64,000 nucleotides of DNA, taken from the NCBI RefSeq assembly GCF_020882245.1, contig NC_083597.1, positions 78,160,152 to 78,224,151 of the forward strand, given 5' to 3'. Below the pieces are notes generated by a model, which did no database searches, had not been told where the DNA came from, and saw only the letters and a program-made list of their open reading frames with translations. Position numbers and translations under genes: made by a program. Numbering within the stretch: the stretch's first letter is position 1; each line of letters opens with the position of its first letter. Shown one piece after another: positions 25,901-39,352 of this stretch. The DNA comes from Rhopalosiphum padi. Taxonomy: Eukaryota > Arthropoda > Insecta > Hemiptera > Aphididae.

Positions 25901-28900
25901 AGCCGAAACCTTAGTATATTTTTATTTTACAAATTATATTTGTCGATATTATATAATTTTGCGGTTAGTTCGATCTTGTAATAGTTTTTCGTCTAATAAT
26001 AACATTAATAACTGATGACAGAAATTAGCCTACAAATTACAATCAATTGGTATTAATTACTAAATATTTCTCGCTATTTATCAACACATTTTAACGTTTA
26101 TGCATTACGGTCCATAGTTTGTTGTATTTATTCATTTTTTTGTACTGTCCAATAGTAATATTTTATGGAATGAAATAATATTGTATAAGAAATATTCTAT
26201 TATCAAAGAAAAATTGGTACCTACTAACTTGGATTTCAAATTAAGATTTATCCTAAACTATAGATTCCTTCCTAAATTACACCCACACTAACCCGCATAA
26301 TAAGGGTAAATGAAAGCATCAAAGCATTTGTTCAAATGTTTTATCCCGAAGTTTGCAAAACACCCGATAACCTGAATCCGGCATTTCATCACCAGAAGCG
26401 TGCCAAGTCCCTGTGTATTCGTTGTGCAGCTTATCTATACGAATTTCGCCGTCTACAAACTGCAGAGTTACACAAATGTTTATCAACATAACTATTCAAA
26501 CAAACATGTTGTATAATTATTATATATTTATATGTCTATATATTAAAATATGATATTATTCGAATGAAATGGTATTAGCAGAATACATTTCCATCGCAAT
26601 TACTCGAATACCTTTTTTTTACCCGAATAAATAATTGTACTTGAAAATAATTTGAATAATAATAATAACTTCTGCAGATAGTGCGGGCGATCGACTTATC
26701 GCGGGCGACCACGGAGGCCAGCTGCTTGCAATCGATCGTGGTCGATCACAGCTCGACCGCGGGCCAATTCGTGTACGTGTCTGACGCCGGCCTTGGCAAC
26801 GTGATTGTCTACAACGTGGCCTGCGACAGTTCGTTCAAGGTGCACGTACCGGTGGGCCCGTGCGGCCAACGGGACGTCATGTACATGGCACCCGTGCTGG
26901 CTGACGTAATGGACATGGCCGCGGGCCGCGGCTCAGCCCGCTACCGGCGGCTCTACGTCACGTACCTGTCGTCGTGCGACATGATGTACGTCCCGGTGCA
27001 TGTCGTGGACGAGTCGACGGTCGATCTGCCAACCGTCAACGTGGGCCGCAAACCGTGCAAGATGATCGTGCTGGGGACCGACCGCGGGTCCGTCATATAC
27101 TTCCGGACCGACGGCGACACCGGCGAAATTCTCAGCTGGGACGTCAACAAGCTGTTTCGGCACGAAAACTTTAGGTGAATTTAATCAAAAATATTAACCC
27201 TTTTTACTGCAGTACATTATTTTAATGTAGCAAATGATTTTTTTCACTCGTTACGTATACACATTCAGACGATTATTGTACCGATTTATTGACCTGATTT
27301 TTCAAGAACTATAATCATTGTGATGAGTTTGGCGTCAGTAATGTAAAGTGCCATCGTATCACGCTCACCCACCCACCAACCCACCGCCCAATTCGTCAAT
27401 GATTATTACTAGCCGGACCAATACACGTGTTATCCGTAGGTTTATATAACAATATAATGCGTGGGTGAATCAAATATAGGCCGCGTCGATTTTACGAGAA
27501 GCAACAAAAGCGTTATCGTCTTTTACCAACAGCTCCCACGCACGCACGCGCGCACTCGCGCAATAATATAGACACACACGCAAAGGTGACGTATTGAGTT
27601 TACTCGGTTTGATATTCAAAAAACGCATTTTGCCATCTCCGGTTTTACCTTTTTGAGAATAATATAGAGTGAGATATAGAGTGAGCGAGAGAAAGAGAAA
27701 TAAAAACCTTTTTATTGAGAAAGCCCGATATTAAATGAAAGCCGACGTTTGGTATATTTGATATCGGATGTATTTTTTTCCCGCTTAAAATCCGATGCCG
27801 GACCCAATGTTAGGTAATATAGTTTTTTAAGCGTGGAAAAAAACAGACAGGTCATTTACGCACTTTATACTCATCCATTCTAACGATACGTTCTTCTCCG
27901 TAAGTTCTATTTTCCCGTCGCTATCTTCATCGAGAGTCATTATATCCGATAATGAGTCGTTGTACCTATATACCATATATATACTACCACAGCGTACATG
28001 TAATAAATCGTTGATCACCTTTAGCTCCGGCCAACGACGTGTAAACGATACTGAATAACCGACTCTATATACACTAACGTAATCTTTCCATACCATAACA
28101 ACTATACCTATATTATTCATTGTATAATATTGTATATAGTATGGGTGCCATTTGGGGTATCGCAGGGCTTGCATTGGTGGATCTATTTTTTACTGTACCG
28201 TATTGTGGCCTGCCTCGATTTTATGTTGCACCGGTACAACTAAAATATAATAATTAATATACCTATACTACAACAATAATTATTATCGAAAAATATTTAA
28301 TAAATAATATATTGTTTTAATTTTTATTGTAGTTGAAATTACTTAACAGTTGTAAGATTATAATCACGGTTCAAAATTTAAAAATATATTTATAAATATA
28401 GTTTATCACTATCTTATTGACTTCTTAAAATTATGATATAATTATAAATTATTAAAAATTAGGGAAAACACAATCTCACGTAATTCATTTTGTTAATTAT
28501 TTAAGAACTCTTAATTTCAAACAATAGGTTATTGATTTTCAAATAACTGCATGCTAACAGCTTACATAAATTATTTTTTATAACTTAATGCTTACTGCTT
28601 TATTTGTATAATAAAAAAATTGATTTGAATTTATGATATTATAGTCATTATAAATCAAATGTATGAACTGTATTTATAGATAATGACAGTATAATCAAGA
28701 TTCAAAGTAATATAATAGGCAATAATGCAATATAAATACAAAATGCTTACTGCTGATTATTGCTATAGTCTTATTAATTTAAAAGAGCTAGAATTGTTTA
28801 GAAAAAACTACATTATATGAATTATCCGCGTGAAGGAGTAGTTTTTGAATTTTGAAACTTCACATTCACGATTAGGTAAATTTCTGAAATGATATATTCA

Positions 28901-31900
28901 CATAAAACACATTTGTATTTCTCATATGGCCCACAGCCACCTGTTGCCAGTTTTTTGAAAAAAAACCAACTTTACGTATTTTTCAGAGTGTAGGCTAGTT
29001 GTGAGACTTATACTAAGAGGTCAGAATATAAAACGGAACGTCACCCTATAATATATTTATTGGATTATAAATTATTAAAATATATTATAAAACATATGAC
29101 GTGTATGATAAAAAAACAAAAATAAACAAATAGGTTCGTATCGAATAAATCGTAGTTTCCGATATGGCTGATATTCGATAATTTCGGATTTAGATTATTT
29201 CTATTCACAACAAATATACATTTACAAATTTTATGATGAATAGGAAAAATGTATTATATAATTATATTATATAATAATTTATTACAACAATTATAATTAA
29301 AAACGTACCTATTATATTCAAGTTGCTTAAAAAATATTCTTTACACACATAGACTCAGTGGTGTGACAAACAATAATTTCAGGCTCTGAAGTTGACATGC
29401 ATTGTTAGATGTGTGGTCCAAACAGTTTAAGCGCGAAAAACACAATTTTTCGATATTTTTTTTTTATTAAATTGGCTTTCGTCACTTTTTAACTATTTTG
29501 CCGTAAAAAATTAGTTTTACGTCTTTTTAGTTATGTATATCGTACGGGAAGCTTTCAAAAATATGCTAGCGTGCACAAGGGACCGTCGGACTTTATTTTT
29601 ATGTCAATAAAATCACGAAAATCCAAATATTTAATACCCAAAGCCACTAAATACAACTTTTTTGAAAAAAAATTCATATGTAAGTTTTTGCGCTGAAGGA
29701 TTTATTTTTGAATTCCTAAACTTGACAGTTTTGGGGACGATTACCTCTGAAATTACTTTTTAAATAGGGGGTGGGTGGTAATCGGTGGGTCCTCTAATTG
29801 TAAATGTAATATGATACTTAAAAAGTAGATCTGAAATATTATTAGTTAAATTATATTATAATGCATTAATTATATAAATTTATAATATCCTCCCCCCATC
29901 TTTTGCGTCTATTATTATAGGTGGTTCTTACTTTCTTAGTATACTTTGCTTCTAAAAAATGTTTAGTTCACCACCCTTTTACATAGACTACTTAAATAAA
30001 ATATATTAAATTGTAATCATAACGCAATGGGAAAATGATTAAACTCTTGTTTTATGCGCATTTAGTCTTAAAAACTGTCCACTGACAAAGTATTATTATT
30101 GTGTTTACACGTGCTTTTTCCCTATGTCATATCTTTTTCATTCCGTTGTGGGTTTTAAAAATAATAACCATGGAATAATTTGTTCAAAGAATAATAATAT
30201 TATTAATAATAACAACATCTGAAATAATAAATTGTTATTTCAATGTTAATATTATTAAATATTGCCGTGTTCGTAAAATAAACTTTGAGGATGAAAAATA
30301 AAAACTAACTTCAAATACGCCACGTGCGTATTATTGCGTGTGTATGTGTATGCATGGATCGTTATCGTGAGACATGTATTATTATATACATATCGTTTAT
30401 AGCTGGTCCATACAACTGTTTCACGACTGAAATGTCAAACACCGTTTGATAATACAACGACGACTAATTCATGAACCGCTGCCGCCTCGTTTGTATAAAC
30501 CCGACATGTGGCTCACATCCCGTGTAAACCCAGCTTTATCCACTGCAGTGCGTGGCTATATAATGTGCTGTTTTATAGTTAGTACCTATGTATATATATA
30601 GTATATTATGACGTGTGTAACGACGTGTTCTACAGTGTACAACTGTGCTCAAAGGTTTAACATTTTACTGTTTTAGCCCTACGCTGCCACCGCAGTAGCT
30701 ATATCATTATTATAATTACTATATGATATTATTGTTAATCGTGTATATAAGCGTAAAGCGGATGATTTTTTTTTTTTATTTTACGAGATATAATAATAAC
30801 TATTACTCTTAATATATACTTGCGTATCAATATATTTTTTATAAATATATATTATAGTATATTCACATAAAATAATTTAATAATATAATATGGTTCTAAT
30901 AATGTAGGATTATAATGGTTAAATACTTATATATATACGCTATATTGCATTACAATTGCAGTTATCTATTATACAGTAAAATATATGTTTTACTTGACAT
31001 ATAAATACAACGATATATTATATACACACAAACATTTCATATGACACGTATTTTTTATAAAACATTTTAAATATCAACTTTGGTCTATATTATGCATAAT
31101 AGTATTCCTATAATATCAATTATGTACTCGTGTTTAGAGAGGTCCCCCACCTTCAGGGGGCAATTGCCAAATCCTGAGTCCCATTAAGAAGCGCTAGTGG
31201 TTGAAGTTCAAAGACCTTATACCAAAAGAGAATTTTTATTTTTACTATTACATTAGTCATTTTACAATTTAACATATATTAATAAAATATTCGTGAAAAT
31301 AAAATAAAATATATTAATTAAGTATCAATAATACATTTTTAATCATTTTAATTTATTTTTTTTAATTTTTAATTTTATATTTATTTCATTTTGATTGATT
31401 TATAATGACAATAACATGTAAGCAAATTTATATTTATAAAAAAAATATAAAACAAATTGTGTACCTAACCATTGTTATAATATTAATTCTTCTGCTCGAA
31501 ATATAAAAAAAATAGGTTTTACAACATTAGATCGCTATTTCGCGTATTTAAACATTTTTATTCTATGATATTAAATTTTTTTCCACCTACAGTTAAGCAC
31601 TTGAGCAATATAATCGTACTGCCAAAAAAATAGACGCTAAATCGTAATTATAACACAACTAAAATAAAAATGTATCGATGTCTAAGTTGAATTATTTCAT
31701 TTATTTATAATAATAATTAGGTACACTGACATTGCAGCGAATTTATTTTAATAATAATACCAGCTCGTTAGTTGTTACACACAATTTGTTATAATACTAG
31801 ACGAAAAATAATTATAATATTTGTTATTCAAATTAATAATTTTTAAATCTGTAAAAAATAGAAGTAAAATCACAAAGAAAAAAATAGTATCTTAAGTTTT

Positions 31901-34900
31901 AATAAATAATTATAAATATATAATACATAAAACAAGACTCTACTGTACGTTACTATACTAAAGGAATTTGCATTATGTAAACAAAATATATTCTTTTAAA
32001 TAATATTAATAACGTTAAGCTTTAAATTATATTTTCTACAAACTGTTGAAATAGACGGCTGTCAGATACACTTATTACTCCCAGCAAAACGTAAGAATAT
32101 TAATTTATTACGAAAGATAAAAATCCAATAAAGTATTATCTAATATCTAAATTATGCAATGAAAAATATGTCTTTTAAAAAAGTACTATATAATTCGTTT
32201 CAAACTCATATTATTACTTGGTACCTATTATTTATAGCATTTTATTATTTATTTGGTTTCGTTAAATTATACATTAGTAATAATATTATATTTAAGTTTT
32301 AAAATAAAATTACATTTTTAAATGCACCTTCTAGGTAAATGTTAATCAATTTTCATTAATAATAATTAATTGAATAATAATATTTAACTATTAAAAACAT
32401 TAAAAGGAAAATTCGAATATAATGAAATTAATGTTATGTTATTCAGTTGTTGTATCAATTTTGAAAATAAAGTTGAAAAATATATAATAAAAATATAAGC
32501 ACAAGAAAAATGCAATGAGATTATATGAACGTTAATGCATTATATTATCTACCTTATATAAATCATAATTCATAAATCATAAATATGTTGTCCAAGCTAT
32601 GACATTACACTATACTGCTGTAGTGTCTATAGAGATCAGTATTAGTTTTCAACTTGACCATGTTATTTTTTATCTTCATAATCAATCATGTATAGTAATA
32701 ATTCCAATGAAATCTAAACCATATACTATTTGACATAGTAATAGTAATTATTAATATACATATTACATTTTTTTAATGAACCTGTGTTTTTTAAAACGTA
32801 GGTATATAGCATTTATTAATACAACTTACACTAGGTAGTTTGCCGTTTTAATTCATCTTTAATTAATAATTTTGATAGGTCGATATTGACTATTGAGTCC
32901 TGCTATCAGTCTGCTATTGTAATGAAAAGTGGGAAAATAATAACTTTGCATCGACAAATATTGAGTAGATAATAGTAAGTATCAAGTGTCAAATGTATCG
33001 ACATTACTTTGTGCCCATTGTTCTTTATAGCACATAAAATTCAAATTAATTAAGTTTAAATATACAATTGGTCTAGTGGAAATTTTAACCTATAAAGTAC
33101 AAATACTCTATTTTTCTTATTAATAGAATTGCCAATTTATACAAAAAAATTCAAACAAGTTTCAATTAATCACTACAATAATTATATATATGCCTTAAAT
33201 ATAAATATAACATATAGCATTATTTAAATTTTACTCTACATTTTATAATTTGACGTTTTTTTTACATGTTATACTTTTTTTGATTCTTAAATATTTAAAT
33301 TTAAATATCTATAAATAATAATATTATAATATCTTAATTTATTCATTTATACGAGCAGTAATATATATTTGTATACATTTTCTGTTAATAATTATATTTA
33401 TTTCAATTTAATTTTAGCATTTTAAAATAACAATTTTTAATCAAAAATACTTTACAATTAGGTTTAATCGCAGAGACATATTTAACCCTTCCCTCAAACT
33501 CAGTTTGAAATTCCAATTACAAATTATATAATGTTTTTATTCTGTTAAAATTCTAAAAACATTAAAACAAACATTTAATATTTATAAATTCTGTCTTGTC
33601 ATGCCTTATCTTTGCTGTACATAAATCGTTACCCTTAAATCTTAATTATAAAAAATTCAAAATGTATATTCACTCAGTGAGACAAAATAATGCTTCGGCC
33701 GAGCAGAGAATAATATTACAGCGGATGAGTACTAAAGAAAAAACTGTTTTTGTGGACTTAACTTTATTTATTTTTTCAAAATAAGTACCTTCATTAAAAA
33801 TCCTTACATAAAGCTCCATTTTTCTTATACAATTAAAACAATAAAATGTAATTATTTTATGTTGGTACATTTACCGACTCCGTATTAATATTTATAACGT
33901 TAATAGATGCTTTTAAGAAGTGATCAAAAAAATAGAATGTAGGTACTAAGTAGATATAGTAGAATTAATGCAATATAGTGGACACTAGTCACTAACACAG
34001 AAAAGTAACTATACTACATAATATTATAATATCATTCCTTTTAAATAATATAATAGATACCATTTTCAATGACAAAAATCATTATAATGGTTTCCTCGTA
34101 ATCAGACCAGAGCCAAGAGAACTTTTTGATGATAAGTCACAAAGTCAAAATGTGAACTTCTCTTTTAAATACGATTCAGACGTTTACCGTGGTTACCCGT
34201 GAAGTTACTGCACATTCTGCGTATCCATCAACACACAGCGCGCATTAATAATGAATAAAGTTGTTGACATCTGACTTGCCCTCTTTACTCTTAAAATAAA
34301 TTTTCTCCATATATTTTTTATATTTTACTATTCCCATCACTGATGTATCAACGCAGAGCGATTTATATTTACTTATTTATTTATTCAGCTTTTTAGCGCA
34401 CATATGGATATAGACAGCTAAATCTCTGTGGTCTACAAAATTCGATTGATGGAAGAATATGTTTACACACATCTAATACCTAAAATTAATACATATAATT
34501 ACATAACTGGTCTAAGAATGCTATTAACCATTTTAGAATCTAAAAATCTAATGCATATTATATATATGAGTTCGTAACCTAACCATGTGCATATATAAAG
34601 GGGATGTGTTGTTCATACTTCTATGATTCATTTTTTTTTTTTAAGAAACTGAATGAAATGTTATTTAGAAAAAGTTAACAAATATAATATCCTTTAAATT
34701 CATAAAAAAAATCAATAGTTTCATTGTAAGCTATAAGACATTTCTTATATTATAATAATAATTATACGTTAAAGCAATAATATGTAATGTATGAAATCAT
34801 TATATAGTTTATAGAGATTATTACCGACAACTATATGATATTTATAAAGTATATCACAACTCACAATGCCGTGATAAATCGATCACTCTATCAACTTACT

Positions 34901-35303
34901 TTATAAGCTAAATAATAATGTAATGTATATACGTATAATATCGTTGTTATACTCATTATGTGTATACTATCGCAGGTCCGTGCAGCGTGGTCGAAAGTCC
35001 AGGATACCGTTGATGGTAACTACGGGTTTCCAGGGTTACCAGTGGTCCATGGAGAGCAATTACGTAGATTTCCTGGTCGGCGATATCGGGTGTCTGGGCG
35101 TCAGTACAAGAATCGAACCCCTGCAGATCCATGACGAATATCCTGACGACCCGTGTTCGAATACGGTTCCGATGCGATGCGGTCAGGGCCGGACGACGGC
35201 GAAAACAATCGGATCGAACGGGACGAAATCAGCAAGAAGGAGTACAACTATTGTCAACAAGAGATCCGCCGCAACAATAGCTGTAGTTGAACCGGCAGTG
35301 TAA
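22385..35303 (+). CDS. Yellow / major royal jelly family protein (three identified coding exons)
   Basis: Joined exons 22385-22915, 26678-27174 and 34976-35303 stay in frame through phase-0 and phase-2 introns. Counting from the first ATG (22415) the product is 441 residues, usual for the yellow/MRJP family, whose members form a six-bladed beta-propeller and act in insect cuticle pigmentation and related roles. Diagnostic stretches include the SGEYVARN region after a Trp-containing strand, PRLKRGVPFTL, LWALDVGKVNLLE, FAFDTDTDEIVRAIDL, VYVSDAGLGNVIVYN and the Cys-containing DPCVSTIEP. A hydrophobic stretch precedes the domain, so secretion is expected. The usual Cys just before the PP motif after the LDVG strand is absent, and the region between blades 4 and 6 is divergent, so I do not assign a specific yellow subfamily. 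The true 5' end is unresolved (see exon 1). GC-rich codons contrast with its surroundings. Confidence 0.85.
22916..26677 (+). other. Intron 1 of the yellow-like gene
   Basis: Starts GTGAGT and ends TTCTGCAG, phase 0. About 3.8 kb of AT-rich DNA with no coding exon visible. It contains an imperfect direct duplication at 25.04-25.26 kb. Confidence 0.8.
25041..25262 (+). repeat. Imperfect tandem duplication, ~116-bp unit
   Basis: CAATATTAAAAATTC followed by TTTATGTTTC appears near 25048 and again near 25165. The unit end TTCAGGAATTCAATAAATAT is matched by TTCAGAAATGCAATAAATAT. Two diverged copies lie head to tail inside intron 1. Confidence 0.7.
26678..27174 (+). CDS. Yellow-like gene, exon 2
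   Basis: Begins ATA GTG CGG after acceptor TTCTGCAG and ends with AG of a split Arg codon before donor GTGAAT. It encodes the middle of the propeller: IVRAIDL, a conserved Cys before SIVVDHS, FVYVSDAGLGNVIVYN, RLYVTYLSSCDMMYVP and VIYFRTDGDTGEILSWD, the last corresponding to the family's FF...I.CWN region. Of the first 31 codons after the opening IVR, 27 end in G or C. Confidence 0.88.
27827..28174 (-). CDS. Unrecognised ORF nested in intron 2
   Basis: 115 codons from ATG (context CCACCAATG) to TAA, antisense to the yellow-like gene. The composition is protein-like rather than low-complexity: several Trp, with strand-like hydrophobic stretches (NNIGIVVMVWKDYVSVYRVG, CGSIYMVYRYND). One stretch, DEDSDGKIELTE, fits an EF-hand calcium loop pattern (DxDxDGxIxxxE), but the flanking helices do not look typical. 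I do not recognise the family. It could be a small nested gene, a terminal exon of a nested gene, a pseudogene fragment, or chance. Confidence 0.3.
   Translation of the reverse strand: MQALRYPKWHPYYIQYYTMNNIGIVVMVWKDYVSVYRVGYSVSFTRRWPELKVINDLLHVRCGSIYMVYRYNDSLSDIMTLDEDSDGKIELTEKNVSLEWMSIKCVNDLSVFFHA
28798..28892 (+). repeat. Intron 2 dispersed repeat, copy A
   Basis: GAAAAAACTACATTATATGA, then GCGTGAAGGAGTAG, TTTTTGAATTTTGAAACTT and TTTCTGAAAT align with the stretch at 29664-29756 in the same orientation. Non-coding. Confidence 0.5.
29664..29756 (+). repeat. Intron 2 dispersed repeat, copy B
   Basis: GAAAAAAAATTCATATGTAA, then GCGCTGAAGGATTT, TTTTTGAATTCCTAAACTT and CCTCTGAAAT correspond to the copy about 870 bp upstream. 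The family is not identified. Confidence 0.5.
34976..35303 (+). CDS. Yellow-like gene, exon 3 (C-terminal)
   Basis: Starts with G completing the split Arg codon after acceptor TATCGCAG and ends at TAA. The first half (IPLMVTTGFQGYQWSMESNY) fits the last propeller blade, where yellow proteins carry a LWV-S type strand, and then VDFLVGDIGCLGVSTRI. The tail has two Cys (DPCSNTVPMRCG) and then a basic, Thr/Ser-rich stretch of about 40 residues of low complexity, which is typically variable in this family. Confidence 0.82.
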
Positions 35304-35381
35304 ACACTTGAATATTATATACTACAGACACCGCCGCGCCGTCGGGACTGCTGATCATGACGATGACGTTGGAAACGATAA

Positions 35382-35387
35382 AATAAA
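35382..35387 (+). terminator. Candidate polyadenylation signal of the yellow-like gene
   Basis: AATAAA 79 bp after the stop codon, the first canonical hexamer downstream. Such hexamers are frequent by chance in this AT-rich DNA. Confidence 0.4.
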
Positions 35388-38300
35388 AATATTTTGCCGG
35401 AAAACAGTTTTTGACCGGAAACGCACACAATAATAATATAATACAACAATATTATTATACAGAGTGAGTCCAATCCAAGTACGATTCTTTATATCCTAAA
35501 CATTTTTTCGCGTATACCTATATATAATATAATATAACTATTAACTATATCGTGATTTGTTGATTGTTGTCATTAATCGCATTAATTATTGTTATTATTA
35601 TTATAATTATTATTTTTGTTATTGTTCTTATTTTCAAAAAGTATATTATTTATTTTTGATATGCGTAATACAATAATATAGACATATAGTAATTAATTGA
35701 TGTGTGCAGTTTATACTTTTTATTATTACCTATTATCATTACTCTATATTTTTGAGTATTAATATTACACATTTTGTTGCTGAGCAATTATTCTTAGAAT
35801 TTTTATTTTTCTTGTTCATCACAAGATTTTAAAAGAAGTTGAGCTTTAACCTATATTTCGTATTACCAAAAAATAATTGCCATACAGCAAAACAAAATTA
35901 TTATCACAAAATATTAATATAATATTGCCTAATGTTTTCTGCTAACTTACCATCCTTGATTTTTTTATTTTAAATAACATTTTTCATCCTCGTTATATTT
36001 AATTTTAGTTTGATTTCTTCCATCCCGTTTCTACTTTGCTAACAATGGCCTATACCGAATAAGCAAAATTTTCTTTTTTCCAGGTATATATCAAGAATTA
36101 AATGATATGAATCATATAAATTATGAATATATTGATGAAAGGGAATAAAACAAAAAGTCCCCAAAATTATAAATGGTTAAGATATCCATCCCCTTTAGTT
36201 TTAAGGAGATTATCTCATACCTACCTAAAATATTCTTCATAAGTTACCCTAGTTGAAAAATCCTTATTAAAACAGGTTTAGCCTAATACTTTTAACGTAA
36301 TCGTGTGACACGTGCATAGTACATATCAAGTCAAATTATAGTACAATTAATATATATTACATGGCATGGGATAGTTCCAAGAAACAAATTATTATTACAT
36401 TACAATCAAAACTTGCTAAACATAAAACAATTTTCTCAAGCATCTCTACACTAAACTTTGAATATTTACTTAAGCGTATATAACTGTAATATTGCGTATA
36501 TGTTATAAATTATAAATAATAATACAATATAAACTATAGATTCAATGAAATGATATTGTAGTATAACGAAATTATCTGGATATTAAATAAAGGAATTGAC
36601 GAGGATAATGATTTATAGTAAATTATATAAAATGAAAAATGTAGTATTTTAATAATTACTTTAAAGCAATAATAAGACATCAACAATTAGATAGCTGACA
36701 ATAAATGATAAATTTTATTATTAAAAATAAAAAATTACGACCGTTACAGGTTGTATTTAAATGAACTCTATAGGTATTTCAAACGATATCAAACCGCAAT
36801 AGATTCCGAGAAAAAACCTAAAAGCTCGATTAGTATTAAAATTTGAAATTGTATGACGTATTGTTTTTCTTTTTTTGTACATCATCATTTATCACTAGAG
36901 ATACTAAAATTTTTTAAAAATTACAAATCTTCTATGAATAAATTCAATAGTGAATTAAAAATTATAATTATACTGATACTAATTAGTTGAAATTAATATA
37001 TATACTTTGGTCGTAATCTAAACTTAAAAATGTTATTATAATATGTGAATAATAGTACAGCTTATTATTATTACTATTATTATAAAAAGATAATCTTATC
37101 AAAATATGAATTGGTCTTCCACCAAAATGTCATACTTAATAATTATATACATAGTATTCATTCCGTCTATGGTTTAAACTTTGAAGAGTTTAAGCTATAT
37201 ATTGATATAGTTAGTTAAAACTAAGTTTATTAACTAGTTTTAACTTAGCCATTAGACCATTTGTTTTATTTTTGATATTGTCTTCTTCTTAGTTACATTA
37301 TATAAGTTTATAAGCTTAAAAGTCTCATCAAAAATTATTTAACAATAAACCAAAAGTGTTTGCACTTCATGACACAAATTACATATAATATTCAGAATTG
37401 TATCACAAAGATTAAAAATATTTAAAACTATTTAAAAATTTAAAATCATCAACTTTTCGTATATAATACATCCTGTATAGTGTATATATTATATTATTAA
37501 AGATGAAACTATATCATCCAAACTCTACATATACGAGTATTAAGGAAGAAAAAATATGTTGAATATTATTAATCGAGCTACTGAAAATATAATTATCTCA
37601 AATTTCTAACCAGAAATTAGGATCACAACAATATGAAAAAAAAAATGTATTAAATAGTGACTGATATGCCTGAATAATTATTTTTGGTTTTTAATTGTAA
37701 AGTTATGTAAGTTTTATATCATTATTGATTGTATTTTATTTTTCTTATTTGATTCCAAGCTCTGAGAAAATAAGAAAACTAGCAAAGTGTATAGGTACTC
37801 CGATGTTTTTACAGAGTTCGTTAAAAATTAAGTAGACCATTAAAAAGTTAAGGATACTTTATTTCTATAAAAAACTTCTGAAAAGTTGTTTGTTATTATT
37901 TTTTTGTAACCTGAAATTATTTAAAAACATTTAATCATATTTATTTATGTATATTAATACATTTTTTGTACATAAATAGCTAGGTACTTTAAAAGCGCGA
38001 ATACAAGGTGCATGGGATGGGAATGATGGCTTTCCTATAACCTCTATTAAAAAAAAATGATTTATATAGGTCGAACTATTGGAACTGTAGAAGTTGACAA
38101 CGCAAACGCAATCTATAACATTATAACGTTCATGTACTGTAATCGATCGCATTTTTTTATTTTAATTGTGTAATTCATTTAAGAGGATGTCACACTCATA
38201 AAATGTGACCGTAAAAATATTAGTTTTGTATTTCGTGCATGTACATTACATTGACTAGAAATCATTTATTTACAACAAATGATAAAGGACCGCATTTTCT

Positions 38301-39299
38301 ATGTTTTGTCTTAGGCTTATTTTAAATTGTTTATTATAAGATTTGTACAGACAATTAAAAATTTAAAAATATTTAAATTAATGTAATTAAACACTTAACA
38401 CAGCCATTCACTGTGTCCTAGATAACTCATCGATCCTTATGGCCCCTATATTTCTAATGGGTAGGCCAGTTCTACGCATTATTTTAATAGTTATACCTAC
38501 TTATTGAAAGTAATAATTAGTAAGTTTAATGGGTATAAATAAACTATAAACTACATTATACACAATACACACAAATAATATAGCTAGTCCATATTAAACA
38601 ACACAGTTAACCTATAACACATTCATCATGATGGTTGGTTTAACAAACTTATAAAGTTTCCCAATAGATCTACCTACCTACTCTATTATATAAGCTCACG
38701 AAGTAAATAATAATTATAACTTCACCAGTTTTTTTACACTATATATAAACACTATAAAGATTAAAAAAATTATACATTCATGTTATATTATTATATATTA
38801 TATTAATTTATTTATCATATATTCAAATTATATTATATTAAAGAAGGTAATAACTATAATAAATTAAAAATATAGTTGTTCTAAATTTTAATAATAATAA
38901 AATATGTAAATACGAGTATAATATTATAGTACCTACCTATTACCTATATAACTTGAATTGTTATTGAAAACAATTTCCTCAATCCATCAAATGAGTGCCT
39001 GACGAATTCTCCATATCTATAAATTTAATTTGGCCAAATAAGAATTGACGAAATTGTAATCAGTCCCTCAACATCTATATTTGACTGATTCCAAATTTGT
39101 TTTTATATTTTGAGTAAATTATTAAATGAACAGGAATCCCGTCTATAAAATGATATGTGTGATTTACCAACCCAAATTGCTTTAATTGCTGTAAACCCCT
39201 TACAATTGGATAAATTATTGATTCTAGTCGCAACACACGTAGATACCTATGGTTTATATAAAAATGTAGACATTAAACAATACATATATATGTATAATG

Positions 39300-39352
39300 T
39301 ATATATAAGGCTTACAGTTTTGTAGTAAACAGAGCGAAAAAAAATGGTGAGT
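39300..39352 (+). promoter_or_regulatory. Possible TATA promoter with one-codon first exon
   Basis: TATATAAGG at about 39302 is followed some 30 bp later by AGTAAACAGAGCG, then ATG at 39344 immediately followed by a consensus donor GTGAGT. TATA, short leader and a minimal first coding exon are typical of some insect cuticle or secreted-protein genes. No matching second exon was found downstream, so this may be chance. Confidence 0.2.

Larger units (their letters stand above)
27175..34975 (+). other. Intron 2 of the yellow-like gene
   Basis: Runs from GTGAAT to TATCGCAG, phase 2, about 7.8 kb. It holds an unrecognised reverse-strand ORF (27.83-28.17 kb), two copies of a roughly 95-bp repeat (28.8 and 29.7 kb), and a CA/CG-alternating stretch near 27.53-27.58 kb. 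Patches near 30.3-30.7 and 34.1-34.25 kb have a more balanced base composition and could be regulatory. No additional yellow-like exon is needed: the protein reads directly from ENFR to SVQRG across the junction. Confidence 0.75.
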
